From Enterocloster lavalensis (GTDB lineage: Bacteria > Bacillota > Clostridia > Lachnospirales > Lachnospiraceae): a stretch of DNA of 64,000 nucleotides. Under the pieces are notes generated by a model. The model had not been told where the DNA came from and searched no databases. It saw only the letters and a program-made list of their open reading frames with translations. Position 1 is the stretch's first letter; each line of letters opens with the position of its first letter. Location of the stretch: the NCBI RefSeq assembly GCF_902364025.1, contig NZ_CABJCG010000006.1, positions 202,524 to 266,523 on the forward strand, read 5' to 3'. Shown in pieces: positions 43,331 to 52,414 of this stretch. The translations under genes were made by a program, and so were the position numbers.

Positions 43331-44303
43331 ATATCAAATGGCATGCCGCGAAATGCCCCGGCGATACCTCCCGGAATTCCGGCCGCTCCTCCGCGCAGCG
43401 CGCGGTGGCGTGAGGACATCTGGAGGCGAACTTGCAGCCCGGCGGCGTGTTGATGGGGCTGGGGATATCGCCCTTTAACATCTGCACCTTCTTGGTCTTG
43501 CTGATGGCCGGGTCCAGCTCCGGCACGGCGGACATCAGGGCCTGGGTGTAGGGGTGCAGGGTGTGGGTGTAGAGCTCCTCGGTCTCGGCAAACTCCACCA
43601 AAGACCCCAGGTACATCACGCCCACCTTGCGGGAAATGTGGCGCACCATGGACAGGTCGTGGGCGATAAAGAGGTAGGTCAGCCCCAGCTCGGCCTGCAA
43701 ATCCTCCAACATATTCACCACCTGGGCCTGAATGGACACGTCCAGGGCGGAAATGGGCTCGTCGCAGACGATAAACTCCGGGTTCACAGCCAGCGCTCTG
43801 GCGATGCCCACCCTCTGGCGCTGGCCGCCGGAGAACTCGTGGGGATAGCGGCTGGCGTGGTCCTTGCCCAGCCCCACGGTGGCCAGCAGCTCATAGATGC
43901 GCGCCTGCCGCTCCTTCCCCTCGTACAGATGGTAGATGTCCAGGGGTTCCCCGATAATGTCCGACACGGTCATGCGGGGATTTAACGAAGCGTAGGGGTC
44001 CTGGAAAATCATCTGCAGATTTTTCCGGTACGGCCACACCTCCTTGGCGCTCATGGGCGCTAAATCCACTCCCTTGAACAGAATCTGCCCGGCTGTGGGC
44101 TTGTACAGGCGCATGATGGAGTAGCCGGTGGTGGATTTTCCGCAGCCGGACTCTCCCACCAAACCGATGGTCTCCCCCTTGTGGATCTGGAAGGAAACGT
44201 CGTCCACCGCCTTCACGTACTCAATCTGTTTTCCCAGAAGCCCTTTCCGGTTCTCGAAATACATTTTTAAATTCTTTACTTCCAGCAAAATCTCATTGGT
44301 CAC
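43329..44303 (-). CDS. oppF: Oligopeptide ABC transporter ATPase OppF
   Basis: A 324-aa ATPase of a peptide importer. Motifs are [11 protein letters not shown], the signature [10 protein letters not shown] and Walker [13 protein letters not shown]. The C-terminal oligopeptide-transporter cysteine region has [17 protein letters not shown], typical for an Fe-S-bearing tail. The GTG start at 44303 follows GGGAGG with eight bases spacing and overlaps the oppD stop by 11 bp. It is the last gene of the oppABCDF row. Confidence 0.93.
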   Translation of the reverse strand: MTNEILLEVKNLKMYFENRKGLLGKQIEYVKAVDDVSFQIHKGETIGLVGESGCGKSTTGYSIMRLYKPTAGQILFKGVDLAPMSAKEVWPYRKNLQMIFQDPYASLNPRMTVSDIIGEPLDIYHLYEGKERQARIYELLATVGLGKDHASRYPHEFSGGQRQRVGIARALAVNPEFIVCDEPISALDVSIQAQVVNMLEDLQAELGLTYLFIAHDLSMVRHISRKVGVMYLGSLVEFAETEELYTHTLHPYTQALMSAVPELDPAISKTKKVQMLKGDIPSPINTPPGCKFASRCPHATARCAEERPEFREVSPGHFAACHLI

Positions 44304-45324
44304 GGCGGATTCCTCCCTTCTGTGCCTCATACATTGGGTTGGACGGAGCCTGAGGATGGCACATAAAACAGCTCACCCGGTGGGTTTCGCTTAAATACTG
44401 CTCCGGCACCGGCATGGAGGCGCAGGCTTTCATGGCAAACTGGCACCTGGGGTAGAACGGACATCCGGTGGGCGGATTGAGCATATCCGGCGGCGTGCCG
44501 AGAATGGGAATCAGGCGCTGCTTGGACTCCTCCCCCGTCACTTTGGGGATGGAATTCAACAGTCCCATGGTATAAGGATGTCTGGGCTCGTAGAAGATTT
44601 CCTCCGTGGTCCCCTCCTCCATCACCTTGCCGCCGTACATTACGATGATCTTGTCGCAGATGCTGGAGGCGCAGCCCAGGTTATGGGTGATCAGAATGGT
44701 GGCGGTCCCAAGGCGCTCGTTGAGCTCCTTCATCAGGGACAAAACCTGAGCCTGGATGGTCACGTCCAGGGCCGTGGTGGGCTCGTCCGCGATCAAAAGG
44801 TCAGGCTCGCAGGATAAAGCCATGGCGATCATGGCGCGCTGGCGCATACCGCCGGAAAACTCGTGGGGAAAGGACTCGTAGCGCTTCTCCGGGGAAGGGA
44901 TTCCCACCAGCTTCAGCATCTCCACTGCCCGTTTCTTCGCCTCCGCCTTGGTCATCTTCTGATGAGTCAGAATGGCCTCGGTAATCTGGTTTCCGATGGT
45001 GAACAGGGGATTTAGGGACGTCATGGGGTCCTGGAAAATCATGGAAATCTGGTTGCCCTGAATCTTCCTCATGCGGCCCTTTTTCACCTTGGTCAGGTCC
45101 TCGCCCTTAAAGAGAATCTGGCCCCCGGTCACTCTGCCGGGATGGGCCAAAAGTCCCATGATTGACAAGCTGGTCACGCTCTTTCCGCTGCCGGACTCTC
45201 CCACAATACCCACGATCTCGTTTTTATGGACGGAAAAGCTCACGTCGCGGATGGCCTTTACTTCCCCCAGATGAGTAAAGAAAGAAGTGTGCAGCCCTTT
45301 TACTTCCAATAATTCTTCGTTCAT
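44293..45324 (-). CDS. oppD: Oligopeptide ABC transporter ATPase OppD
   Basis: A 343-aa ATPase with [21 protein letters not shown] and [12 protein letters not shown]. The C-terminal oligopeptide signature [18 protein letters not shown] is present. GGAAGGAG precedes the ATG. It pairs with OppF to drive the OppB/OppC permease. The gene lies 20 bp after oppC. Confidence 0.95.
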   Translation of the reverse strand: MNEELLEVKGLHTSFFTHLGEVKAIRDVSFSVHKNEIVGIVGESGSGKSVTSLSIMGLLAHPGRVTGGQILFKGEDLTKVKKGRMRKIQGNQISMIFQDPMTSLNPLFTIGNQITEAILTHQKMTKAEAKKRAVEMLKLVGIPSPEKRYESFPHEFSGGMRQRAMIAMALSCEPDLLIADEPTTALDVTIQAQVLSLMKELNERLGTATILITHNLGCASSICDKIIVMYGGKVMEEGTTEEIFYEPRHPYTMGLLNSIPKVTGEESKQRLIPILGTPPDMLNPPTGCPFYPRCQFAMKACASMPVPEQYLSETHRVSCFMCHPQAPSNPMYEAQKGGIRRDQ

Positions 45325-45344
45325 TGTACCGCTCCTTCCTATCT

Positions 45345-46688
45345 TTACTTTCTCTGCTTCGGATCAAAGGCATCCCTGAGTCCGTCGCTGAACAGGTTGA
45401 ATGTCAAAATGGTTACGGAAATGGCGATGGCCGGGAACACCATCTGGTACGGATACACATAGATTCCGGCCAGAGCGTCGTTGCACAGCGTACCCCAGGA
45501 AGCCATGGGCGCCGAGATTCCAAGACCCACGAAGCTGAGGAACGCCTCGTTGAAAATGGCGCTGGGAATCTGCATTGCGATGTTTACCATGATGGGACCC
45601 ATCATGTTGGGGATCAGATGCTTCGTGATGATCCGCCGGGTGTCCGCGCCGGTGACGATGGCCGCCTTGACGAACTCCTGCTGCTTTAAGGTCAGCACCT
45701 GCCCTCTGACGATCCGGGCCATCTTCACCCAGAAGGTCAGGCCCAGCGCCAGGATAATGGACACGATACCCGGCCCCACCACCACCATGATCAGAATCAC
45801 GTACAGCGTCATGGGAATGGAGTCCAGCACGTCCACGATACGCATCATGATGTTGTCCGTCTGTCCGCCCGCGTACCCCGCGATGGCTCCGTAGAACACG
45901 CCCACCACAAAGTTGATGAAGGCGGCGAAAAAGCCTACCAACAGGGAGATTCGAGCGCCGTACACGATCCGGATGAACAGGTCGCGGCCCAGGCCGTCGG
46001 TGCCCAGAAGATAGGTCTGGTTCTTGACGCTCACCTGGTGGGTCAGCGGTTCCCCGTCGCAGGTCACCTGGGTGCGGGCCATCTTGTTCTCCAGAATATC
46101 CTGGGCCTCGCTCAGGCTGATCTCCTTGGTGTCCGTGCCCTCGAAATACTCCTTAAGATAATCGGCTTTTTTCACCTGGACCATGTTGTTCCCGCTCTTT
46201 TTCGCCGATTTCTCCAGCTTCTTGTACTCCTTCAGCGCGTCGGAGTAAAAGCTGTAGTCGACCACAACCGCCTTGCCGTTGATGTCGAAATAATTCTTTT
46301 TCTGGGCCATGTCCTTGCGGGTGGCCTCCGCCAGCCCCTTAAGCTCGCCCTTGGGACTGACCACCATCAGCATATACTGGGGCGTCACATAGATACTGTT
46401 CTCTTCGTCAACCGGGTACACCTTCATAACCGCCGGCAGATTGGCCAGGTTTAAATCCTGCTGTTTATAGCTGTAGGGCCAGAACCAGGGGATCACGATG
46501 GCTCCCAGGGTGATGACGACAATGGCGATCATGGAAACCATGGCCACCTTGTTGGCCTTCAGCCGTCTCCAACCGTCCTGGAAGAAGGTGAGGCTGGGCC
46601 TTTCAATTTTCTCTGCATCTTTTTCCTGCTGCTGTAGAGGTTCCCAGACCTCGGCAGGAAGATTGTTCAGCTCGTTTTCATTTGTCAT
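45345..46688 (-). CDS. oppC: Oligopeptide ABC transporter permease OppC with extra external domain
   Basis: A 447-aa permease, about 140 residues longer than usual. The first membrane segment is at residues 48-70. The extra part (about 85-224) is charged and lysine-rich and lies before the usual LLGTDGLGRDLFIRIVYGAR entry to the permease domain, so it should be external. The EAA loop (VKAAIVTGADTRRIITKHLIPN) is intact. GGAGACAG precedes the ATG. The added domain may contact OppA or the substrate; this is inference. Confidence 0.92.
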   Translation of the reverse strand: MTNENELNNLPAEVWEPLQQQEKDAEKIERPSLTFFQDGWRRLKANKVAMVSMIAIVVITLGAIVIPWFWPYSYKQQDLNLANLPAVMKVYPVDEENSIYVTPQYMLMVVSPKGELKGLAEATRKDMAQKKNYFDINGKAVVVDYSFYSDALKEYKKLEKSAKKSGNNMVQVKKADYLKEYFEGTDTKEISLSEAQDILENKMARTQVTCDGEPLTHQVSVKNQTYLLGTDGLGRDLFIRIVYGARISLLVGFFAAFINFVVGVFYGAIAGYAGGQTDNIMMRIVDVLDSIPMTLYVILIMVVVGPGIVSIILALGLTFWVKMARIVRGQVLTLKQQEFVKAAIVTGADTRRIITKHLIPNMMGPIMVNIAMQIPSAIFNEAFLSFVGLGISAPMASWGTLCNDALAGIYVYPYQMVFPAIAISVTILTFNLFSDGLRDAFDPKQRK

Positions 46689-46705
46689 GCTCTGTCTCCT
46701 AACAC

Positions 46706-47623
46706 CTATTGATACTTGATTCTCGGGTCAATCAGCACATAAAGGATATCCACAACCAGAATACAGATCACCAGGATCACGGAGAAGAACACGGTGATGC
46801 CCATGATCAGGGTGTAGTCGCGGTTTAAAATGCTGTTGGTGAACAGGTTTCCGATTCCCGGTATGCCAAACACCTTCTCCACCACAAAGGAGCCGGTGAT
46901 CAGAGCCGCGAACATAGGCCCGATGTAGGTGACCACGGGAAGGATGGCGTTTCGCATGGCGTGCTTTCCCAGCACCTTCCACTCCGGCAGCCCCTTGGCT
47001 CTGGCGGTGCGGATGTAATCCTGATTCAGCACGTCCAGGGTGGAGGTGCGCATGAGCCTCACCACGTAGGCCAATGAGAACAGGGCGCTGACGATCACCG
47101 GACCGATGTAACCCTTCCAGTTGTTCACGCCATAGGAGGGCACCAGGCCCAGAATCTTGCTGAACACGAACAAAAAGCCCGTAGCAAACACAAAGCTGGG
47201 TATGGTGGCGCCCAGGGTGGACAGGAACATGAGCAGCCGGTCCACGAATTTATTTTGCCGCAGCGCGGCGATAATCCCAAAAAACACTCCCACCAGAAGC
47301 ACGATGGCGGAGGCCCAGATTCCGATGGTCAGGGAGTACGGAAATCCGGAGGAAATGATGTCGTTGGTCGTGAGTCCCTTTTTCATAAAGGAAATTCCGA
47401 AATCGCCGTGGGCGTAATCGGACAGATATTTGACATACTGTTCGGACAGCGGGCGGTCCAGCCCGTATTTCGCCTTCATATTTTCAATAATCACGGGGTC
47501 CGCCATTTTTTCTGAGGAAAAGGGATCGCCCGGGATGGCTTTCATCAGGAAGAACGTGAGGGTCATGATAAACCAAATGGTGATAATCGCGGATACGACC
47601 CGCTTTAATATGTATCGAAGCAT
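46706..47623 (-). CDS. oppB: Oligopeptide ABC transporter permease OppB
   Basis: A 305-aa permease with six membrane segments. The typical start [20 protein letters not shown] and the EAA loop [20 protein letters not shown] are present. The ATG at 47623 follows AAAGGAG; a longer frame to 47680 has no ribosome site. It is 17 bp before oppC. Confidence 0.95.
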   Translation of the reverse strand: MLRYILKRVVSAIITIWFIMTLTFFLMKAIPGDPFSSEKMADPVIIENMKAKYGLDRPLSEQYVKYLSDYAHGDFGISFMKKGLTTNDIISSGFPYSLTIGIWASAIVLLVGVFFGIIAALRQNKFVDRLLMFLSTLGATIPSFVFATGFLFVFSKILGLVPSYGVNNWKGYIGPVIVSALFSLAYVVRLMRTSTLDVLNQDYIRTARAKGLPEWKVLGKHAMRNAILPVVTYIGPMFAALITGSFVVEKVFGIPGIGNLFTNSILNRDYTLIMGITVFFSVILVICILVVDILYVLIDPRIKYQ

Positions 47624-47700
47624 TTTCTGGCTCCTTTCGTGTACATCAGGCACGAAACAGGGCGGGGCCCGGTTCCGCACAAACGCATGCGGCGCGTGTA

Positions 47701-47741
47701 AAAACGGGAGGCCGGCAAAGGGTATCCCTACCGGCCTCCGT
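47701..47741 (-). terminator. Terminator/attenuator between oppA and oppB
   Basis: On the minus strand GGAGGCCGG and CCGGCCTCC form a perfect 9-bp stem followed by CGTTTTT. Its position between the binding protein and permease genes would give more OppA than permease. Confidence 0.85.
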
Positions 47742-47753
47742 CAGTCTGTCCGC

Positions 47754-49532
47754 TTATTCAATCACACTGGCTGACTTGAACATAAAGGTATTGCTCGCCG
47801 TCAGCTCAACATCCTCGACCAGGTCCTCGTTGACCACCGCCGTATAGGACGGATAGTAGAGCGGGGTAACCGGCATATCCGCCATCAGAGCCTGCTCCGC
47901 CTCGATCCAGGCGTTGTCACGGTCCGCGCCCTGGGACGCAAGAGCCTTGTCAAACGCGATATCGAACGCCTCGTTGCCCGGGTTTAAGGTGGTGTCATGG
48001 GGAGCTCCGGTGTACGGTTTCCATCTCCACTGGGGAGTGTTGTTGCCGTTCTGGGAGTAGAACAGCTTGATCAGTCCGCTGGCATCGTAGGGGCTGTTGG
48101 TCCAGCCGCCGGTGGCCATCTGGTAGTCGCCCTTGTTCTTGGTGGAGGTGAACACGCTGGACTCCTCCGCGCGCAGGGTAACGGTGATTCCTAAGTTGTC
48201 CTCCAGCATCTGCTGAATGGCCTCACAGGTCTTTTTGTTGCGGTCGTTGTTGGCGTATGTAATTTCCAGAGCCGGGAAGTCCTTGCCGTCGGGATATCCG
48301 GCCTCGGCCAGTTCCTGCTTCGCAGCCTCAACATTGGCCTGTCTGGGGTTGATTCCGTACTCTTCCGCCGGATAACCGTCGCTCTCCATGGTTCTGAAGG
48401 AGCCGCCGTCGGTCTTCTGGCAGGTGGGTGCGATAAAGCCGCTGGCCGGAACGCTGCCGTCCTTTAATACCTGCTCCACGATCTGCTTGCGGTCGATGGC
48501 GTAAGCGATGGCCTTGCGCACATGCACATTGTCGGTGGGCGCTTTGTCCACGTTGAAGTTCATGAACTGAGCTCCGGTGTCAGCGCTGACGATTACGTTG
48601 GGATCTTCCGCCACGATCTGGGGGATCTGCTCGGAGGGAAGGTTGTCCATCACGTCGATCTCGCCCGCCTGGTAAGCCTGGTAAGCGGTGTTGTCGTCGG
48701 TGATGATCACGGCCTTGACTCCCGCCAGCTTCACGGAATCCGCGTCATAATAGTTGGGGTTTTTCTTGAACAGGAAATGGGAACCTACCTGATACTCTTC
48801 CAGCATGAACGGTCCGTTGCTGACGCAGGTCTCCGGCTTCTTCTCCCAGCCCTCTCCGGCCGCCTCCACAACGTCCTTCTTGATCGGAAGGTAAACGTCG
48901 TTGGCAACCAGCTGCGGGAAGTAGGGGGTCACGTTCTTTAACACGACCTCGAAGGTGTAGTCGTCAATGGCCGTAGCCTTGATGTCGTCATAGGAGCCGG
49001 TTCCGTCGAAATACTCCTGGCCGCCCACCACATAGTCGGTGATGGCCTGCAGCGCCTCGGAAGCGTAATCCGGATCGCAGATTCTTCTCCAGGAATACTC
49101 AAAATCCTTGGCGGTAACGGGATCTCCATCGGACCACTTGGCGTCGTCTCTCAAATGGAAGGTGTAGGTCTTGCCGTCCTCGGAAACGTCCCAGGACTCT
49201 GCGATCCCCGGCTTAAAGCCGTCGGACGTGGAGACGGTCAGTCCCTCAAACAGCTGTTTCACGATTGCATCCGAAATGGATTCAGAATTGTTAGTGGGGT
49301 CCCAGAGCTTGGGCTCCTTGTTCAGGCGCCAGACCAGATAGCGGTCGGAACCGGCGGAAGCCTCCTCCTCTGCCTCAGCTTCGGTCTCCTCCTCAGCGGC
49401 GGAAGTTATGTCCCCCCCCCCCTGATTCGTGGTGGCCTGGGTCTCGGCCGGCTTGGAACCGGAACCGCAGGCGCTAAGCGTCGCCGCGGCCGCAGTGGCA
49501 AGCAGCAGTGAAACTAACATTCTTTTTTTCAT
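47754..49532 (-). CDS. oppA: Peptide-binding lipoprotein OppA with poly-G tract
   Basis: A 592-aa extracellular solute-binding protein (SBP_bac_5). The lipobox LSAC ends at C22, followed by an acidic linker (EEETEAEAEEEASAG). The binding domain contains YTFHLRDDAKWSDGDPVTAKDFEYSW, typical of OppA. Codons 38-40 (GGG GGG GGG) sit in a run of 11 G on the coding strand. The gene is in frame as assembled. GAGGAGG precedes the ATG and a strong promoter lies at 49566-49594. Confidence 0.95.
   Translation of the reverse strand: MKKRMLVSLLLATAAAATLSACGSGSKPAETQATTNQGGGDITSAAEEETEAEAEEEASAGSDRYLVWRLNKEPKLWDPTNNSESISDAIVKQLFEGLTVSTSDGFKPGIAESWDVSEDGKTYTFHLRDDAKWSDGDPVTAKDFEYSWRRICDPDYASEALQAITDYVVGGQEYFDGTGSYDDIKATAIDDYTFEVVLKNVTPYFPQLVANDVYLPIKKDVVEAAGEGWEKKPETCVSNGPFMLEEYQVGSHFLFKKNPNYYDADSVKLAGVKAVIITDDNTAYQAYQAGEIDVMDNLPSEQIPQIVAEDPNVIVSADTGAQFMNFNVDKAPTDNVHVRKAIAYAIDRKQIVEQVLKDGSVPASGFIAPTCQKTDGGSFRTMESDGYPAEEYGINPRQANVEAAKQELAEAGYPDGKDFPALEITYANNDRNKKTCEAIQQMLEDNLGITVTLRAEESSVFTSTKNKGDYQMATGGWTNSPYDASGLIKLFYSQNGNNTPQWRWKPYTGAPHDTTLNPGNEAFDIAFDKALASQGADRDNAWIEAEQALMADMPVTPLYYPSYTAVVNEDLVEDVELTASNTFMFKSASVIE
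49412..49422 (-). repeat. Homopolymer of 11 G in the oppA coding strand
   Basis: Eleven consecutive C on the plus strand (G on the coding strand) lie in the linker just after the lipobox. A change of one base would shift the frame and remove the binding domain. Confidence 0.9.
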
Positions 49533-49565
49533 AGCATATCCTCCTCTGTGCTCATTTTTACCTAT

Positions 49566-49594
49566 AGTATAATTATTTTTGTTTATTTTGTCAA
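49566..49594 (-). promoter_or_regulatory. oppA: Promoter of oppABCDF
   Basis: On the minus strand TTGACA (49589-49594) and TATACT (49566-49571) are spaced by 17 bp. Confidence 0.85.
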
Positions 49595-49603
49595 TATATT
49601 GAC
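49590..49603. promoter_or_regulatory. 14-bp palindrome joining the divergent oppA and dppA -35 boxes
   Basis: GTCAATATATTGAC is a perfect palindrome. It includes most of both -35 elements, so one bound protein could block both promoters. Confidence 0.65.
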
Positions 49604-49627
49604 TTTATTTTCTTGTACGATTATAAT
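49599..49627 (+). promoter_or_regulatory. dppA: Promoter of the dppA row
   Basis: TTGACT (49599-49604) and TATAAT (49622-49627) are spaced by 17 bp, about 50 bp before the dppA start. Confidence 0.85.
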
Positions 49628-49676
49628 ATTTTTATATTTCAGGTCATTTCGACCCCAATTTTGCAGGAGGAAGCAT

Positions 49677-50516
49677 ATGAAAATTTATATTTCGGTGGAC
49701 ATGGAAGGCATGGCCGGAATCACCGCCCCCTTCCAGGAGAAGGAGGAGGTTCCTTCATTTCGAAGAGCGCTTCACAACCAGATCCGTTGGATCATAGACG
49801 GCATACACCAGTCGGCCGTAAACGGCTCCGTGGAGGAGATCACCATCTCCGATTCCCACGGCAGCGGCACCAACCTTTCTTATGATGAGCTCTGTGCCAT
49901 GGACGAGCGGATCAGCCTGGTCAGCGGTTCCCCGCGCAAGCACTTCATGATGTCCTGTCTGGATGAAAGCTACGACGTGGTCTTTCTGGCCGGTTACCAC
50001 GCGGGTCCCGGCGAGCCCCTGGCCAACATGGACCACAGCTTTTCCGGCCGCGCCGTGGGCTGCCTTAAGATCAACGGCCATTATATGAACGAATCCACCA
50101 CCAACGCGGCCCTGGCCGGGGACTACGGGGTGCCGGTGGCCCTGGTGGCCGGGGATTCCGGTCTGCGCCGCCAGCTCATCGACCAGAAGCAGATGCCCTG
50201 GGTGGAGTTTGTGACCACCAAGGAGAGCCTGTCCCGCTACGCCGCCAAGTTCCCGCCGCAGAAGAAGCTGCGGGAGGACACGGCCGCGGCCGTAAAGCGG
50301 GTGCTGGAATCCGACTTAAAGGCCCTGCCCCTCTACCGCGTGGAAGCGCCCATCCGCCTGGCCATCGACTTTAAAACCACCGCCATGGCCGAGATGGTGG
50401 CCCAGCTGCCCATGGTGGAGCGGATCAGTGGCACGGAGGCCGAAGTGATCTGTCAGAATATGACCGAGGTGGAATGCGCCATCTCCGCCATCACCGGCCT
50501 GGCCGGAATCGCATAA
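49677..50516 (+). CDS. dppA: D-aminopeptidase DppA (M55 family)
   Basis: A 279-aa zinc peptidase of the M55 family, which releases N-terminal D-amino acids (D-Ala) from peptides. The N-terminal DMEGMAGI supplies the aspartate and glutamate ligands. SDSHGSGTNL and AGYHAGPGEP carry the histidines. AGGAGG lies six bases before the ATG. It opens a rightward row of peptide-degrading genes, divergent from the Opp importer, so imported cell-wall or D-amino-acid peptides are likely substrates. Confidence 0.93.
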   Translation: MKIYISVDMEGMAGITAPFQEKEEVPSFRRALHNQIRWIIDGIHQSAVNGSVEEITISDSHGSGTNLSYDELCAMDERISLVSGSPRKHFMMSCLDESYDVVFLAGYHAGPGEPLANMDHSFSGRAVGCLKINGHYMNESTTNAALAGDYGVPVALVAGDSGLRRQLIDQKQMPWVEFVTTKESLSRYAAKFPPQKKLREDTAAAVKRVLESDLKALPLYRVEAPIRLAIDFKTTAMAEMVAQLPMVERISGTEAEVICQNMTEVECAISAITGLAGIA

Positions 50517-50621
50517 GGGCGGCCACACGGCACTGCGCTGCCCGTCGCCGCTGCCCCGCGCCTCCCAAATTATGATCCGCATATATGCATACTGTATACA
50601 ATACGAAAGGAAGAATCCATT

Positions 50622-51788
50622 ATGAATCAGTATAATTTTGATGAAATCATTGACCGCACCGGCACCGACTGCCTGAAATGGGACGACAACGGCAGCCCGG
50701 ACATCCATCCCATGTGGGTGGCTGACATGGACTTCGCGGTGGCCCCCGAGATTCAGGCCGCCATGGAGCGCCGCCTGCGCCACCCCGTGTACGGCTACAC
50801 CTTCCACGGCGACGGCCTGCTCTCCGCCATCACCTCCTGGGTAGGACGCCGCTATCACTGGAACATTGAGAAGGAGTGGGTGGAATTCAGCCCCGGCGTG
50901 GTTCCCGCTCTGTCCATGAGCGTGCTGGCCTTCACCAATCCCGGCGACCGGGTGATCATCATGACACCGGTGTACCGCCCCTTCTACAACTCCGTGCGGG
51001 AGAACGGCCGGGTAATCGTAAACCACCAGCTGTCCAAGGACGAGAACGGCTACTACACCATCGATTTTGACCGCCTGGAGTCCCAGATCGACAAGCGCAC
51101 CAAGATGATCATGATGTGCAATCCCCACAACCCAGCGGGCCGCGTCTGGACCCGCGAGGAGCTGACCGCCCTGGCGGACATCGCCAAACGCCACGACCTG
51201 ATCGTGGTCTCCGACGAGATCCACGCGGACTTCATCTACTCCGGCCACGAGCACATTTCCATCGCCTCCCTGTCCGAGGACATGGCGAACCGCACCGTGA
51301 CCGCCTACGCGCCCAGCAAGACCTTCAACCTGGCGGGGCTCTGCCAGTCCTACGTGGTGATCCCCAATCCCCGGATGCGGGACGCCTACATGGCCATCTA
51401 CGACGGCTGCATGGACCTTGGGAGCAACGTGTTCGGCATGACCGCCCTGACCGCGGCCTACAACGAGGCCGAGGGCTGGCTGGACCAGCTTTTGGTCTAC
51501 CTGGAGGCCAACCGGGACTACGCGGTGGACTATATCCGCAAAAACATCCCCGAAATCAAGGTCTGCGTGCCCGAGGGCACCTATCTGCTGTGGCTGGACT
51601 GCGCGGGACTTGGGCTGAAAAATGAGGAGCTGAACCAGTTTTTCCTGGAAAAGGCCAAGGTGCGCATGAACATGGGCTACCGCTTCGGCGAGCAGGCCGA
51701 TACCTTTATGCGCCTCAACATCGGCTGTCCCAGAGCGCTTCTGGACGAAGGACTGTCACGGATCGAACGGGCGGTAAAGGCGCGCTGA
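50622..51788 (+). CDS. MalY/PatB family C-S lyase (aminotransferase fold)
   Basis: A 388-aa PLP-dependent enzyme of the MalY/PatB group, which cleaves cystathionine or cysteine S-conjugates to a thiol, pyruvate and ammonia. The N-terminus YNFDEIIDRTGTDCLKWDD and PMWVADMDF are characteristic. The PLP lysine is in APSKTFNLAGL. GAAAGGAAG precedes the ATG. Next to peptidases and near cyuA, it suggests sulfur amino acid breakdown. Confidence 0.9.
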   Translation: MNQYNFDEIIDRTGTDCLKWDDNGSPDIHPMWVADMDFAVAPEIQAAMERRLRHPVYGYTFHGDGLLSAITSWVGRRYHWNIEKEWVEFSPGVVPALSMSVLAFTNPGDRVIIMTPVYRPFYNSVRENGRVIVNHQLSKDENGYYTIDFDRLESQIDKRTKMIMMCNPHNPAGRVWTREELTALADIAKRHDLIVVSDEIHADFIYSGHEHISIASLSEDMANRTVTAYAPSKTFNLAGLCQSYVVIPNPRMRDAYMAIYDGCMDLGSNVFGMTALTAAYNEAEGWLDQLLVYLEANRDYAVDYIRKNIPEIKVCVPEGTYLLWLDCAGLGLKNEELNQFFLEKAKVRMNMGYRFGEQADTFMRLNIGCPRALLDEGLSRIERAVKAR

Positions 51789-51806
51789 CAAACGGGGGAA
51801 ATGACT

Positions 51807-52406
51807 ATGAATTGGAACCGCATTCGTGAAGAACGGAAGAAAAAGGGATACACGCTGGCCCAGGTGGCCCGGGAGACCGGTTACAGCATCGGATATATTT
51901 CCCAGCTGGAACGCAATCAAAAGGAACCGTCCCTGGCCGCTCTGCGGAAAATCGCGGCCTGCCTCGGCTGTTCCGAGGTCTACCTGATTATGGGTCAGGA
52001 AAATGAGACCGCCGTGTCCCACTCGCCGGATCAGGACACGCCCTACGGTCCCGGTTACATACTCCGCAGGGACCAGCGGGTTCCCATGAAAATACCGGAG
52101 ATCGACACGGCCTACTCGATCTTCACGCCGGACCGGCTGCCGGATAACCACAAACCCTGCATGACCGGGCTTTTCGTCACCTTAAAGCCCGGCTGCTGGG
52201 TCACGGAGACTATGATCCTGCACCAGAACATGGACGAAACCGTGCTGATCACAGAGGGACAGCTGGAGGTTCACATCGGAACCCATGTGTACGACGCCGG
52301 CACTGGGGACTGTCTCTACATTCCCCAGAATACGCTTCACAACTATCTGAACACCGGCCTGAAGGATGCCCAGTGCATCGTATTCTTCTCAGACCTGATC
52401 TATTAG
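51807..52406 (+). CDS. XRE-cupin transcriptional regulator
   Basis: A 199-aa regulator with an N-terminal Cro/CI helix-turn-helix (YTLAQVARETGYSIGYISQL) and a C-terminal cupin domain (HQNMDETVLITEGQLEVHIG). GGGGG lies eight bases before the ATG at 51807; an ATG two codons earlier is too close to it. XRE-cupin proteins often control amino acid or amine catabolism. It is the natural candidate to regulate the opp/dppA divergent promoters. Confidence 0.9.
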   Translation: MNWNRIREERKKKGYTLAQVARETGYSIGYISQLERNQKEPSLAALRKIAACLGCSEVYLIMGQENETAVSHSPDQDTPYGPGYILRRDQRVPMKIPEIDTAYSIFTPDRLPDNHKPCMTGLFVTLKPGCWVTETMILHQNMDETVLITEGQLEVHIGTHVYDAGTGDCLYIPQNTLHNYLNTGLKDAQCIVFFSDLIY

Positions 52407-52414
52407 GAGGACTT

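Noticed and set aside
50575..50615. Palindromic GCATATATGC and GTATAC ahead of malY as a TetR-type operator
   Set aside because: The spacing does not match the ATACA-N10-TGTAT sites, and the short symmetric stretches could belong to an ordinary promoter.
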